From: Podospora pseudocomata
Taxonomy: Eukaryota; Ascomycota; Sordariomycetes; Sordariales; Podosporaceae
Reading direction: 5' to 3'
Assembly: GCF_035222375.1 (NCBI RefSeq)
Contig: NC_085891.1
Span: forward strand, 3,038,001 to 3,102,000
Length of the DNA: 64,000 bases
Shown: one piece after another, positions 1 to 11,762 of the stretch
Layout: every line of letters begins with the position of its first letter
Numbering within the stretch: the stretch's first letter is position 1
The notes under the pieces: model-generated
What the model saw: only the letters and a program-made list of their open reading frames with translations
Database searches by the model: none
What the model was told of the DNA's origin: nothing
Position numbers and translations under genes: made by a program

Positions 1-290
1 TAGCAGGTTGGCAGAGCCAAGAGGCCAATACCCTAGGTAGCTGACTTGATAGGTATTGTTGGCAAAGTGATATGAATTGTTGGGGGTGGCAGTCCAGTTT
101 CTGAATAAATAACTGCACAAGGGCAACAAACACCTCCCGGTGGTTTAAATCTCAACACCGAGTCCAATACCAGTCTTCTCCTCTATATACACAAGCAAAT
201 CCATACAAAAGAAAGCCTTATGAAAAAGCCACCAAGCAATTAAACGTCCATTCGCTATATGCACAAAATCACATCTTCCCTCCTACACCC
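1..290. other. intergenic, no gene seen
   Basis: This is the 3' flank of the minus-strand KRI1 gene, AT-rich towards position 250. No reading frame or RNA gene is supported. It probably contains the KRI1 3' UTR and the flank of a gene outside the window. Confidence 0.5.
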
Positions 291-2393
291 TTACTCGTCA
301 CCCTCACCATCACCCCCAGCAGCCTTCCCCTTCTTCGACCTCTTCCTCTTCTTTTTCCTCTCCCCCTCCACAATCCCATCCACCGCCACCTTCTTCTCCT
401 GCTCCTTCTCCTCTCCACCCTCCTTCTTCTTCTCCCTCTTCTCAACCCTAACCGAATTAGCCCCACTCCCCTTCTCCTTCTTCTTACCCTTCCCCTCATC
501 CAACAGCTTCTCAAACCCATACGTCGGCCCCGACTCCTCAAACTCCTTCCCAAAAGTATCCCTCCTCCACTGTCTCAACCTCGCCTTCTTCCCCAGCTTC
601 TTCTTGTCCTTCTTCTTCTTCTCCGCGTCCCTAAACGAGGCCAGCTTCTTCAACCCCGCAAACTCATTCAGCGCCGCGTCCGAGGGCGCCAGAAGGATAT
701 CACGGGCCGTGAGACCGAATGATGTGGGGGAGGTCTCGCGGTACTTGAAGGTGAACTGTTCCTTGCCCTTCTTCTCCAGCGCGCGGGGCTGGTCAATCTC
801 CATCTTGGTGTCGACCAAGGCTTCAATCTTGGCAAGCTCGGCCCTGGCTTGTTTCTTGGCTGCCGCCTTTTCCTTCTTGAGATCCTTGGTGGTCTTGCGC
901 TTCTTGGCTGGGCGGTCAGAGTCGTCTGAATCATCAGAGTCGGAACCCTCAACTGAAGGGGCAGGCTGATCAGCCTCGAGGTCGGAAAGGGCAATAGCGG
1001 GTGCTTCTTCCTCGTCTTCCTTGAAGTCAGGGATGATGTCCTTGATGTCGATATCGTCGTCCCATTTGGGCTTCTTGGGCTTCTTGGAATTCTTTTTCTT
1101 CTTGCCGTCTTCGTCCTCGCTGCCAGAGGCTTCCTCCTCCTCGCTGTCGAGGACCATGTCGTCGACCTCATTGTAGTAGTCATCATTGAACCGCTTCTTC
1201 ATTTCCTCCTCCCAGTCGTCATCCTCCCATGCCTTATCCAAGAACTCAACCCACTCCTCATCCGTAAGCTGCTTGCCGCTCATGCCCGCCGCCTGCTTAA
1301 TCTTCTTTAACCTCTCAGACGCCTCGTCCACCTTGAGCCTCCTGAGCCTCGCTCTTTCCGCCTCCCTCTCCTTCTTCTCAGCCTCCTTCCTCTCCTTCTC
1401 GAGAGCTCTCAGCTTTTTACGTCCAGTCAGCTCCTCCTTGCGAGCGGAGCGCGCATTGGCCAGGTTTCTCGAGTACGTCTTCAGGACCTCATTGCTCTTG
1501 GTGGGGTCTTCGAATCGCATATTATAGGCATGCTCGAACTCGTCAGCAATATCGTCCTCGGCATCCTCTTCGTCAGAGTCAAATGCTTGCCACTTGTGGT
1601 CAGGCGCCCACGCCTTGGAAGCCATGAACTTGGACAGAAACTCCTCCGGGTTCTTGTCGGCGTTCTTCACATCAAGCTCCGTCACCTCGACGACGGCGGC
1701 TCTGGAAGGGTGGACGCCGTTGGCAGCAGGGGCGGGTTCGGCCTTTTTGACGGGCTTGATAAAGGCGTCGTCGTCGCTCCATTCCTCGTCGTCGGCGCCG
1801 GCGGCGTTGTTGATTTCGGCCATGATGGCATTCTTGAGTTCGGCCTGCTCCTGGACGTAGGTCCTGGGAACGTTGGGGTCGGCGGCGGTGGCATCATCGT
1901 CTGCGCCGACGTCGCCAGCCATGTAGCGCTCGCGGTGGTAGTCGCGGAGGAACATGGGCTTTTCCTTCTTTTCCTCATCGTCCTTCTTCACATCTGTGGT
2001 AGGGTCGAAAGGCTTGTAGAAGACGGCTTCCTTATCATAAATGCGCGGATCCTTGTTCTTGATAGCGGCGAGCGTGGCTGAGATTTCGGCGTCCAAGTCC
2101 TCGGTGATCAAGGCGGCTTCGTCGTCCTCGGATTCGTCGTCAGAAGAGGACTCGGACTCCTCGCCGGCGCCGTACTTTTCCTGCAGGCGGTGAAGCTCCT
2201 CTCTCTTCTTGTTGTGCTCGAAGCGGCGGGCGTATTCCTCGTTGATGTTGAGGCCGGGTGTCTGGCCACCGAGAGTAACGCCGCCATCTTCCTGGTCATC
2301 TTCGCTGCTGGAGGCAGAGTCATCGAAAAGGGACTGCTTCTTGGGGACAATCTTGTCGCCGCTCCGGGCGGTTTTCGCAGAAGCTGAGGCCAT
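291..2393 (-). CDS. KRI1: KRI1 homologue, ribosome biogenesis factor
   Basis: A single-exon gene of 700 codons. The start is the ATG at 2393 (protein begins MASASAKT). The open frame runs further upstream to 2471, but the extra residues lack the character of the family. The protein is highly charged, with acidic clusters in the N-terminal third and long Lys/Glu-rich helices in the middle. Near the C-terminus it has the Kri1 signature: an FGLTARDILLAP stretch, then LNEFAGLKKLA, then a basic KKLGKKARLRQWRR segment. In yeast Kri1 is a nucleolar protein that works with Krr1 in 40S ribosomal subunit assembly, and a nucleolar role is inferred here. The tail after the signature is rich in Lys and Glu and suits nucleolar retention. 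The gene diverges from the Rab5 gene across about 1 kb. Confidence 0.93.
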   Translation of the reverse strand: MASASAKTARSGDKIVPKKQSLFDDSASSSEDDQEDGGVTLGGQTPGLNINEEYARRFEHNKKREELHRLQEKYGAGEESESSSDDESEDDEAALITEDLDAEISATLAAIKNKDPRIYDKEAVFYKPFDPTTDVKKDDEEKKEKPMFLRDYHRERYMAGDVGADDDATAADPNVPRTYVQEQAELKNAIMAEINNAAGADDEEWSDDDAFIKPVKKAEPAPAANGVHPSRAAVVEVTELDVKNADKNPEEFLSKFMASKAWAPDHKWQAFDSDEEDAEDDIADEFEHAYNMRFEDPTKSNEVLKTYSRNLANARSARKEELTGRKKLRALEKERKEAEKKEREAERARLRRLKVDEASERLKKIKQAAGMSGKQLTDEEWVEFLDKAWEDDDWEEEMKKRFNDDYYNEVDDMVLDSEEEEASGSEDEDGKKKKNSKKPKKPKWDDDIDIKDIIPDFKEDEEEAPAIALSDLEADQPAPSVEGSDSDDSDDSDRPAKKRKTTKDLKKEKAAAKKQARAELAKIEALVDTKMEIDQPRALEKKGKEQFTFKYRETSPTSFGLTARDILLAPSDAALNEFAGLKKLASFRDAEKKKKDKKKLGKKARLRQWRRDTFGKEFEESGPTYGFEKLLDEGKGKKKEKGSGANSVRVEKREKKKEGGEEKEQEKKVAVDGIVEGERKKKRKRSKKGKAAGGDGEGDE

Positions 2394-3411
2394 TTTTGGG
2401 TCAACCTTGCAATCTTTGGGCGGCCAATTCGAAAAAAGGAAAAATTTTGGAGAAGGAAGAGGGAGCTGCAAACACCGGTGTTGAACTTTTTAGTGGGGCT
2501 ACTTAGAAGTGGAGATGGGCTCATGCACAGACCACATGTAACGATCAGAAGACAAAGCTCCACCAGTGGCGGGGTCACTTACACTGACACTGACTCCAAG
2601 AAGAGTTTCGATGATGGATGATATGTACATATGATTTTACAGCATAATATTATGGGAATGGAATTGGCAAGATATTGGTAGAGGATAGAGGATGAGGAGT
2701 GGATGTCCTGGCAGCTCCCGTGTCTTTCTCACACCATCCTGGGATGCTATTTGGACTGCTACGGCTTGGAAATAGGAAAAACAGACTCTTCATTTCATAT
2801 CTACCTGACATGGGACGTCATGACACGCGTATAACTTCCAGGTTATTCTCAAAAGTACACAGGGTTGGCAGCTGCCTAGATCTTCATGTGTTGTTAGTTG
2901 TTACCTAAGCCTTCAGCTATAAATCACTTCTCCAGGTATCTCTATAGATTGGATGGCAATGTAGAAAAGACACTGGAACTCTCTGACAATATGTTCTGGT
3001 TCTTCAGCTTTGGAAAATGTACCTGTTTAAGCTACTTGCAGTCAAATTCCATTTCATCCTGAAGCTGTCTTGCCTCTTGGTGCCAATGTGGCACGTGCAC
3101 TGTTGGGGCGCAATCGCCTTGACACTAAGCCTGATTTGGAGTTGGCTCGGAACTCCCATTGCCCATGCATCGCCGCCGCCGTCGTCGCATGCATCCTTGT
3201 TCCCGAACGCTGTCTACCTATCACGTCACTTCGATTCCAGCATCGAAGCCAACACCACGCAACACTTTGCAAGTCCACATACGCATCTTGCCATCACCAA
3301 GAGGATCTGCCATTTCTTCTCTTCTCGCTCTGCCCTGCTTTTGTCTTTTTTTGCTTGCTGAAGCCCTCGCCGACCGGTGTTCCGATCTCTCTCCCGCTGC
3401 AATATCCCAGA
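2394..3411. promoter_or_regulatory. shared upstream region of KRI1 and VPS21
   Basis: About 1 kb separates the divergent starts of KRI1 (2393, minus) and the Rab5-like gene (3412, plus). It must hold both promoters. One MCB-like ACGCGT hexamer is present near 2825. Pyrimidine-rich DNA lies at 3310-3400, just before the plus-strand start, as is common in fungal 5' leaders. Short open frames in this stretch have no recognisable protein character. Confidence 0.5.
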
Positions 3412-4252
3412 ATGGCCGACTCAGGTGCTCCCAAACCAAGCAGCAGCGTCAAGCTGGTGCTGCTCGGTGAAGCTGCTGTGGGAAAAGTACGTCTCTTTGC
3501 TGCCTCTAAACACCGTCAATGTTTACCCCTCCCGCTCCATCTCCATCGTACGACTGCTAACAAGACCTGTTCCAGTCATCTCTCGTTCTGCGGTTCGTCA
3601 ATAACGATTTCCAAGAGAACAAGGAGCCAACAATAGGAGGTATGTTGATTCGGGGTACACTCTGATGTTTGCAATACTGACTCCTTCTCAAATAGCTGCC
3701 TTCCTGACTCAAAAATGCAATCTACCCACACGCACCATCAAGTTCGAGATCTGGGATACCGCCGGCCAGGAAAGATTCGCCTCTCTCGCCCCCATGTACT
3801 ACCGCAACGCCCAGGCAGCGCTTGTGGTCTACGACCTGACGAAGCCCACCTCGTTGATAAAGGCGAAACACTGGGTTGCCGAGCTGCAACGGCAGGCCTC
3901 GCCCGGTATTGTCATTGCTCTTGTCGGCAACAAGCTCGATCTCACAAACGATAGTGCTGGTGGAGACGGGGAAGGGGCTGGTGCTGGTGATGGAGAGGAT
4001 GCCAGAAAGGTGACGACAGAGGAGGCCAAGTCGTATGCTGAGGAGGAGGGGCTTCTTTTCTTCGAGACCAGTGCCAAGACGGGCTACAACGTCACTGAGG
4101 TGTTCACGGCTATTGCAAATGCCATCCCTGAGACATCGCTCAAGACAGCTCGGGGTCCTGGTGCCTCTTCTGCGGCTGCTCGTACGGAGGAGCAGAGGGT
4201 CAACCTCAATGGTCCTCGGGATCCAAATGCCAAGGAGGGATGTGCTTGTTGA
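3412..4252 (+). CDS. VPS21: Rab5/Vps21-family small GTPase
   Basis: Three exons: 3412-3486, 3576-3639 and 3696-4252, encoding 231 aa. The introns are 89 and 56 bases with GT-AG ends and preserve the frame exactly. The first interrupts the P-loop after its lysine. Visible GTPase motifs are GEAAVGKS (residues 19-26), the Rab5-type effector stretch EPTIGAAFLTQ, WDTAGQE, NKLD and ETSAKT. The C-terminus ends in Cys-Ala-Cys, a geranylgeranylation signal. A Gly/Asp/Glu-rich insert of about 20 residues follows the NKLD motif. Rab5 proteins direct vesicle tethering and fusion at early endosomes. Effector and switch residues match Rab5 rather than Rab7 or Ypt1. The paralogue (Vps21 versus Ypt52/53 type) cannot be settled without a tree. 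Confidence 0.94.
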
Positions 4253-5218
4253 TGATGGGCTGGGATGTGGAGTGGAGGGCTTTCTTTTGGTGGATGGGAG
4301 AGGGCTGCGACGGGATTTGCATTTTATGGGTACAGGAGTGTCTGGTTTCTCATTTGGGCAGGAGTAAATAGTGGTTTAGGTGTTTTCTGTCGTTTTTAAT
4401 GCCATTGCGTTCCTGTATGGTGTCTTGGTGTTTGAGGGACTCGATACCCTGTGATGTCCGTATCTTTTGACAAGAGTGAACATATCGTCACAAAATCATC
4501 AAGACTTGAATCAATCTCATGTTGAACCAGCCTTTGTAAAGTATATTTTCTTTCGAGGCGGATTCCCATGCCTCAACGGTTGGACCTCAGAGTGTCCTTG
4601 CTGGTGCCACTCATGAATGCCTCACAGGAAGCCACATACGCGCAGTCTTGAATGTGGCAGAAGCAAAACAGTTTGAACATCAGCTCGAACAAGGTAGAAT
4701 GACAATACTCGCAAGCGAACTCCATCAATTGCCCCTATTGTCTACATCACCATGGGAATTTCTCCAAGTTGCCCCACTGAGTGAGTGAAGTGCAACGTTC
4801 TGGCGCTCCAATATTTAATGGTGGCCCAAGCGGCGGTGGGGCACGTGCTGCTTGAATTGGTCTCCCAAAATTTTATTGAGCCCAGATTGCGAAACGCGAC
4901 AGCAGAGCGCATCCAGCTCGACTCTCAAACCGCCATCGCTTTTGATTCAGCCTTTGAAAACGACATTCGATAGCTCATATTTTTGAGCCGTTACTTTTGG
5001 AAACAAGAAGAACCCACCGGCGTCGATTTCCCTTCCCCAAGGCCACGTCTTTCGCTGCCAGGCTACGACCGGCGACTTTTCGCTTCGCGCGTTGCCCGCT
5101 CTCGCCTCCGCAAGTGTAACGCAACATCCCCAATTTCGATGCCGGCGACACTCCACCACTCTACTTGACCCTTTTCTTGGGCGGCGGCACCGCAACTATC
5201 GCGGATTGCAGGGAAATC
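4253..5218. other. intergenic between VPS21 and the RING gene
   Basis: This holds the 3' flank of the Rab5 gene and the promoter and leader of the next gene, both on the plus strand. Small open frames at 4785-5200 show no protein-family features and are probably chance. No repeat or RNA gene is recognised. Confidence 0.5.
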
Positions 5219-8200
5219 ATGGCGGCGTCATTCACCATCACCGAGGCCCAGGCCGAGCTTATTCGGTACGTCTCTGTCCCAAGCCGCTCTCTTTTTGCAA
5301 GGGATGACACTAACAAAAAGTCGCACCACACAGGTCTCTACCCCAGGAAGACATACCTGCGAAGCTCCGATGTGCTATTTGTAGCAAACTAGCTGTCAAC
5401 GCTTTCCGTTTGCCCTGCTGCGACCAGGCCATCTGCGAGGGCTGTCAGTCGACCCTGCCTGCGTCGTGTCCTGTTTGCGAACACTCCCCGCTCTCGGCCG
5501 ACGATTGCAAGGCTCACAAAGCACTGCGGACGACCATTAAGGTTTTTCTTCGGACAGAGGAGAAGAAGAGGGAGTCAAATCGGCCAAAGGAGGCTACTCC
5601 CATCACTCCTGTCGATCCTAGCCCGGTTTCGGCAACTGCCCCAGTGCCACCTGAGCTGAATGAGCAATCGGCTGAGTCTGTGGCGCCTGCTGGGGATAAT
5701 CAAGAACAATCCAGCTCGGAGGCACCTGCTGCTGAAACTTCCGTCGAGACTTCCCATGGCCAGGAAAATGGTGAAGCGGCACCTGGTCAGAATGACGAGA
5801 CTTTAGAGCATGATGCTGCTGATTCTGTAAGTTCTCTTGGACTTGTACCTCTACGGAAAACACACAGTTTGCTAACCATGATCAAGGACCAACCTTCACA
5901 TCCTGCTCCCGAGGGCGAGGGCGTAGGAGAAGCCACATCAACCGAATTGGTGAAGCAAGAAGGCACTGAAGTTGCCGAGGGCGAGGAAACTGAGGAAGTC
6001 AACGGCGAGGAGGGGGATGGAAATGGGAATGACCAAGAGCAGAATGCAGATGGTACAGCCAAGCCCGTGACTGGCGGTTTCGGCATGGGCTTTGGCGGCA
6101 ACTTTGAACAAATGCCAATGATGATGGCCATGAACAACGGCTTTGGCAGTTTTCCAATGATGGGTCAGTCCAACTTTACCTGCGTGTAATCCTGCCATGT
6201 TGTGTGTAAAGTTTCTCGGATGCTAACTCTTTTTCCCAACTTTTAGGCATGCCAGGCATGAACATGGACCCGGCGATGATGATGCAAATGTGGAGCGGGG
6301 GTTTTCAAGGCATGGGCATGAACGGCATGAACATGAATATGGGCATGGGAGCAGCAGCAGCAGCAGCAGCAGCAGGGTACGGTGGCGAGGCCGATAACTG
6401 GAGCGGACAGCAATCATGGAATGTCGGCCAAGATAATTACAATCATCCAAGCGCTTCTGGCATGGGCAATGGTGATTATGGCTCGTTTAACTCTGGCTTC
6501 CAAACAGGATATAATCAAGGTAATTATGGCCACCCAAATCAGTTCAATGACTATCGCCGGAATCAGTGGGGGGGTTTCCCCCGTGGTAGAGGTCGCGGCC
6601 GCGGGTACGGGTATGGCGGCGGCGGGTATGGACGAGGAAACTTCCACAATGGGGGGTATGGGGGTGGGAATTATAATGATCAGAATTTCAACAACGGACA
6701 GCAGTATCCCGGCAGTATGAACGGTCAGGGCAGCGAGTTTGGTGGCGGCGAGAATGGCGAAGGTGCTGTTGGCCCGAATGATGGTACCGTCGATGAGTTT
6801 GGGCGCTCTATTCGCGCTGATGACGGTGCTGAGGGCGCCGCTGATGGCCACCAAGACGGGGTTCCGCATCATCAGGGAGAGGGTGGTGAAGAGGGGGCAC
6901 ACCAAGGCGAAGAGGGCGGTCCAGCCCAGCCAGCTGATGAAGTTCTGATTAATGCACCCAAGGGTCCCAAGGCTATGTTGCGCGGTCTTCCCAACACGAG
7001 TTACATTCACCTACAAGCTAGAGGCTGGGTGGATGACGGGAAGCCGAATACCCCCAACAGTGCGAATGGCACTGCGGCGCCTAGCCAGGCGGGCGATCAC
7101 CCCCGGTCACGTAGTAGTTCCCCGAGTGGCTCGCGGAGGGGCGGTGGTGGTGAGGATTACCATCACCATCACTCTCACAGGGATAGGGATCATGAGGCTT
7201 ATCACTCTTCGAGGAGAGAGAGGGGCAAGTCTTCGAGGCACGAGGGGCAGTCGACGAGGACGCATTCGCCTTCTGCGGTGGGGAGTCGGAGTGGGAGTCG
7301 CAGTCGGAGTGAGGATAGGAAGGAGAAGGAGGAGAGGCATCGGGGTGGTAGACGGCAGAGGTCGCATTCGCCTGATGGGGATAGGGAAGATGATGGGGAG
7401 GACCGCCGGCATAGGTCGCATCGCAGCAGTAGGAAGCATGATGATCGGAAGGAGAAGGATGAGCATACCCGCTCGCGCTCGGCGTCACCTCCGGCGGATG
7501 AGTCCCGAAGATCGAGCCATCGCAGCAGCAGGAAGGATCGTGACTCGGATAAGAGACGGGATAGGGAGAAGGATCGGGATAGAGATGGGGAGCATGAGAG
7601 CAGCAGACATAAATCTAGCGGCCATCGGTCATCTCATCGGGATAGGGACTACGATAAGGATCGCAGCGGCCGAGACCGTGATAGAGAGCGGGACCGGGAC
7701 CGCAATAGGGATCGTGACCGGGATAGGGATCGGGAAAGAGATAGGGATAGGGACCGTGACCGGGAGAGAGATCGTGATAGGGACAGGAAGGAGCGTCGTG
7801 ATCGAGATCGGGACAGGCGGGATAGGGATAAGGAGAGGCGTCATAGGAGTGGGAAGTCTACTGCTGATGGGGCTGAGGATGGGAGCTCGTCAAAGAGTAA
7901 AGGTTTGGAGATTAAGGGTGGTGGTGGTGGGTCGAAGGGTCATGGAGAGAATGCTGCTGGTGATAGCGTCGTTGGTGGGAGAAGGTCAAGTGCTGCTACG
8001 ACTGGGCCTGCGGTGCAGGATCCGCATGCTGCCGAACGGGCTGCTCGGGATAGGGAGCGGTTGCTTAAGGAGACGCGACGGATGGCGAGTTTTGCTAGTA
8101 TTGCTGGGTCGAAGAGGGGACGGGATAGGGATGGGGAGGGGGATGATGGGGAGAGGAGGAGGAGTAGGAGGAAGGGGAGACGGGGGGAGGTAGTGGATGG

Positions 8201-8237
8201 GGAGGGAGAGGAAAGGGAGAGAAGAGATTATGATTGA
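5219..8237 (+). CDS. RING-finger protein with RGG and RS/RD-rich tail (RBBP6/Mpe1-type RING)
   Basis: Four exons: 5219-5265, 5334-5826, 5887-6163 and 6247-8237, encoding 935 aa. The 60-base third intron is in frame, so it can look like coding sequence. It has GTAAGT, GCTAAC and AAG signals. Residues 16-70 form a RING of the RBBP6/Mpe1 kind, with Cys29, Cys32, Cys44 or Cys45, Cys50, Cys53, Cys61 and Cys64. The middle is Met/Asn/Gly-rich with a poly-Ala run encoded by GCA repeats near 6350, followed by an RGRGRGYGYGGG patch. The C-terminal 300 residues are Arg/Asp/Ser-rich, with RDRD repeats at 7500-7830. RBBP6/Mpe1 relatives act in mRNA 3'-end processing and ubiquitination. This protein lacks the DWNN and zinc-knuckle domains, so a nuclear RNA-linked E3 role is inference only. 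Confidence 0.85.
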
Positions 8238-9289
8238 TGGGTGGTGAGATGCATGGTGTTGTAGGGTGGTTGTAGATTTACATAGGGGGGTTGTCACTCG
8301 GAAATCAAAAGCGCCCTTTTTGTGAAGATGGTTTTTTGGGGCTGAAATGGAAAAGAGGATGAAAAGCGATGTTCACGTTGGCATTGGTGGTGGGGTGTTG
8401 TTTGGTGTATATAATTATGGTTGAGTGTGATGTATTTATAAGACTGGGGATCGGAGTATAATTGTGTCTTGTACCTACCGTCTTTATCAACGCTATTCAC
8501 AGAATGAAGGTGTTTCTATGCTTCAGGTTACTGTGTCCCTACCACGCCATCAGCTCGTGTTCTACTTAGCCAGTTGAGCACACTCAGTCGACCATGTTTT
8601 AGTTACGCCTTCATTCAGCCACACCAAAGGTTACCACAACCATGCCATTGAGGTGACAGTGATATGCAGGGTCGCAGCTTATTATACCGGCATTCATCAA
8701 CACAGATTTCCCAGTCAAGAAACACAGCCTGCATCATCCCTCCCTCACCGTCCAATCCCATGCCCAGCTCGCCCAGACATCATCGTCAACAAGCGTCCGC
8801 GTGGTCGGTTTTAGCACCCAGTGAGGTGTTAGTGGCGTGGAGATGGTGGCCCCTAAGGGGAAGCATTGGTTGACTTCCGGGCGGGAACTGCGGGGTTGGC
8901 TGACGCTTGTGCCCCCAAACGGGGGGCTTGTCTCCAACTGACAGCTCCCTATCGTGGTGGGGGTACATGGGTGCATGGGTACCTCTCTCCATATCACTTA
9001 CCGCATCTTGACAACCTCCGTTTGCCTCCGTACCATCTCTCTCTTCCCGTGTCCTACCACTAGATCTGCTGCCAACCCCTCCCTGGGGCGTGAACTTTAA
9101 CGACGGCTCTTTCTGATGATGTCCAGCTTTATTCATTGACAACTGATTACACTGCAATCAAAGAAAAAAATCAAAACATTTTACTACTTGTCTGTAAACC
9201 ACACCGACCACTTTCAGCTCCTCTTCTCCATCTTATGTAACTTTCTTGCCTCACTCATACATTTCCATCCCATTATTCACGACACAGCG
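8238..9289. other. intergenic upstream of the septin-like gene
   Basis: About 1 kb with no supported gene. It holds the 3' flank of the RING gene and the promoter of the septin-like gene. Pyrimidine-rich sequence occurs before the start (9180-9280). Confidence 0.5.
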
Positions 9290-11762
9290 ATGCGTCCACT
9301 CCCCGGTGATGACGCCTTTGGTGGGCGTCCTCGGACCTCGACCATGGCGGGCGGCGACAGCGACACACCCGCCTTTTTGAACATGTCTTCTGCTGCTGCC
9401 GCTGCTGCTGCTCCGCAAATGACTTATTTCTTTGCTGATGAAGCTTCCATTGGGGATTCTTCGAATGCGAGACCACCTGCTTCGTTTCATCATCATCATC
9501 ATCATCATCATAGTAGGTCGAAGGATAGCAAGAGGTTCCCTTCGCTGGATCATCCTGATCATTATTCGCATCATATTCCCAAACAATATCCGCCACGCAG
9601 CTCACCAGCTGTTCAGTACGAAGACCGCGACGTCAGCGGCGGTAGAGCGATAAGCTCAAGCTCAAACTCCAAAGGCAAAGCTGTGGTGGCTGCTGCTGAT
9701 AACACTGCTGTCGATTCCAAACCTAATGACAGCGATGACCTGGCCACGCCTATGCCAGTGACCTCGGGCAATTTCCCAAAGTTATCATCACCCCGTCCTC
9801 CACCGCCGTTATCGACTACTTCCAACTCCCGCCCTACCACCCCGTTTCTGTCCGCCGGTCCAGCTTCAACACTGGGAAGTATCTCCTCTCGACGAAACTC
9901 ATTGTCGTTATCCTCCGCCCCGTCTGTTATCGGAACCGACTACGACGATCATTTATACCCCGACGAAGACGAGCAACAATTGCAAGAGACAGAAATCATG
10001 GAAAGCAGCGGGAGTGTGCCGCAGCTGGTTATGCCCAGTATCCAGATGCCTTCTCGACGGCCGTTTACCGAACAGGGGAAACAGATGGGTAGATTGAAGG
10101 TGTTGATTGCGGGGGATAGTGGTGTGGGAAAGACTAGTTTGATCAAGGCTGTGGTGCAGAGCTGTGAGAGTGTTGTGCATGTTGATTCGATTGTTGCTGG
10201 AGAAGGGAATGGGATGTTGAGGAGTTTGCCTGTGGGAGGCAGGAGGGGGAAGGGGAAGGGGAGTGGGGAGACGAGGGAGATTACCGAGGTTTGGGCTAGT
10301 ACGAAGCCTTATCCTGAGTGGTGGAGTGAGGTAGAGGCGGGTGGTGGTGGGTTGGGGAGGAGGAAGAGTTTGGGGGATGAAGTGCTGGATAGGAATGTTT
10401 GTTTTGTTGATACGATGGGGTATGGGTTTGGGAGTTCGGTGAGTTTTATGAGCGAGGGGGTTGAGATGAATGAGGGCTAATTTGTGATGGCAGTCTATGG
10501 ATACTATTACGCCGGTGACGGAGTATATTCACGGTCATCTTCAGCGAATTAGTAGTGGTTCGTTGAGTGATGGGGATGTGTTGAGCATGCTGGGTGGGGA
10601 GGGGGGTGTGCAGGTTGATGTGGTGTTTTATATGGTGTCGAACCGTGAGTAGAGGTCCTCGTTGTCTGGGGTCCGGTATATGCTGACTTCGATATTAGGC
10701 CTCCGCCCTGTTGATATTCATTACTTACAACAGCTCTCACCCTTGACCAACATCATTATCCTGTTGGCGCAAACTGACCTTATGTCTGCGGACCAGGTTG
10801 CCGCAAGCAAGGAGCAAATCTACAGCCAGCTGAAAGAGGCCAATATCCGCCTCTTCTCTTTCAACACAACCTCTTTCAATTCCGATAAGCAAGGGGTATA
10901 CGCCACATCCAGTGCCAACGGCTCAGACCACGACAACATGGACGCAAGCCTGCTCATGTCTCCCGACTACGTCCAACCACTCTTCCCAACTGAACTCGCC
11001 ACCCTCGTCGAGCAAGTCTTCAACAAAGATGGCATCTCCCGCCTCCGTCACGCAGCCGCCCGTAAATACATCCAATGGCGAAAGACCCAGTCCCCAAGCC
11101 CACCATCGCTGTCACAGCGGTCCCTCCGCATGTCCAACTCCTTCAGCCAAAATTCTGTCTCTGGAAGCCAGATGCTCAACCCGCTTGGTAGCCCTCCATC
11201 GTACGCCCTAGCCAGAATCACAGACCACACCCAAAGAGAGGAACGCCTCGCCCAAGTCCGCTTTGCCAACTGGGCTGCTGACCTGCAGAAATCCATTGCC
11301 AACGAGAGGGCTCAGTATCTGGCCCTTGCCCGTGGTGACCGTGCCCTCTGGCTGACGGAACGGCTTAATGAGTGTATCCAAGAGGGGAGTCTAGTCCCAG
11401 TGAATAGTAGACAGCATACCCACCGCCACCGTGGAAGGAGTGGGAGTGATGGGTTAGAGTCACAGAGGTATAATAATGTGAGGAGACAGCAGCAAGTGAG
11501 GCAGGTGCATAGGGAGAGTAATTTGAGGAAGGAACCAGAGGGGAAGCAGCAGCAGCAGCAGCAGCAAAACTCGGATCATGACCCGTTGGGGTTGTTGGAA
11601 GTGGCGGCTGACTTGAGGAGGAAGGGGGTGGTTGTTTTGGAGGTGTTGGGGAGTATTGGGGTTTTGGGCGGGGTGGTGGTTTGGGTTGTTGATCGGTGGG
11701 TGCATGTGCAGGCTATTGGGTGGGTGTTGGGGGAGTGGGAGAGGTGGTGGGAGGGGAGGTGA
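9290..11762 (+). CDS. septin-like GTPase with predicted C-terminal membrane anchor
   Basis: Three exons: 9290-10438, 10494-10644 and 10699-11762, encoding 787 aa. Introns are 55 and 54 bases, the first with a GGCTAAT branch site. The ATG at 9290 is the first true ATG of the frame. Residues 1-265 are Ser/Pro-rich and probably disordered, with a run of eight or more His from CAT repeats. The GTPase core has a P-loop GDSGVGKTS (275-283), a G3-like DTMGYG (374-379) and a G4-like AQTD (457-460) in the position of the septin AKAD. Between them lies sequence resembling septins (TPVTEYIHGHL, RLRPVDIHYL). A Gln-rich stretch follows at 11549-11568. Residues 743-764 are hydrophobic and could be a membrane segment. 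Septins form membrane-associated filaments. This one is divergent, and its localisation is inferred. Confidence 0.78.

Noticed and set aside
259-2081. Plus-strand frames across the KRI1 locus
   Set aside because: Antisense shadows of KRI1, rich in Ser/Phe/Leu from complemented Lys/Glu codons.
6952-8193. 413-codon open frame overlapping the RING gene tail
   Set aside because: A shifted reading of the Arg/Asp repeat region, composed almost only of Gly, Arg and Ile.
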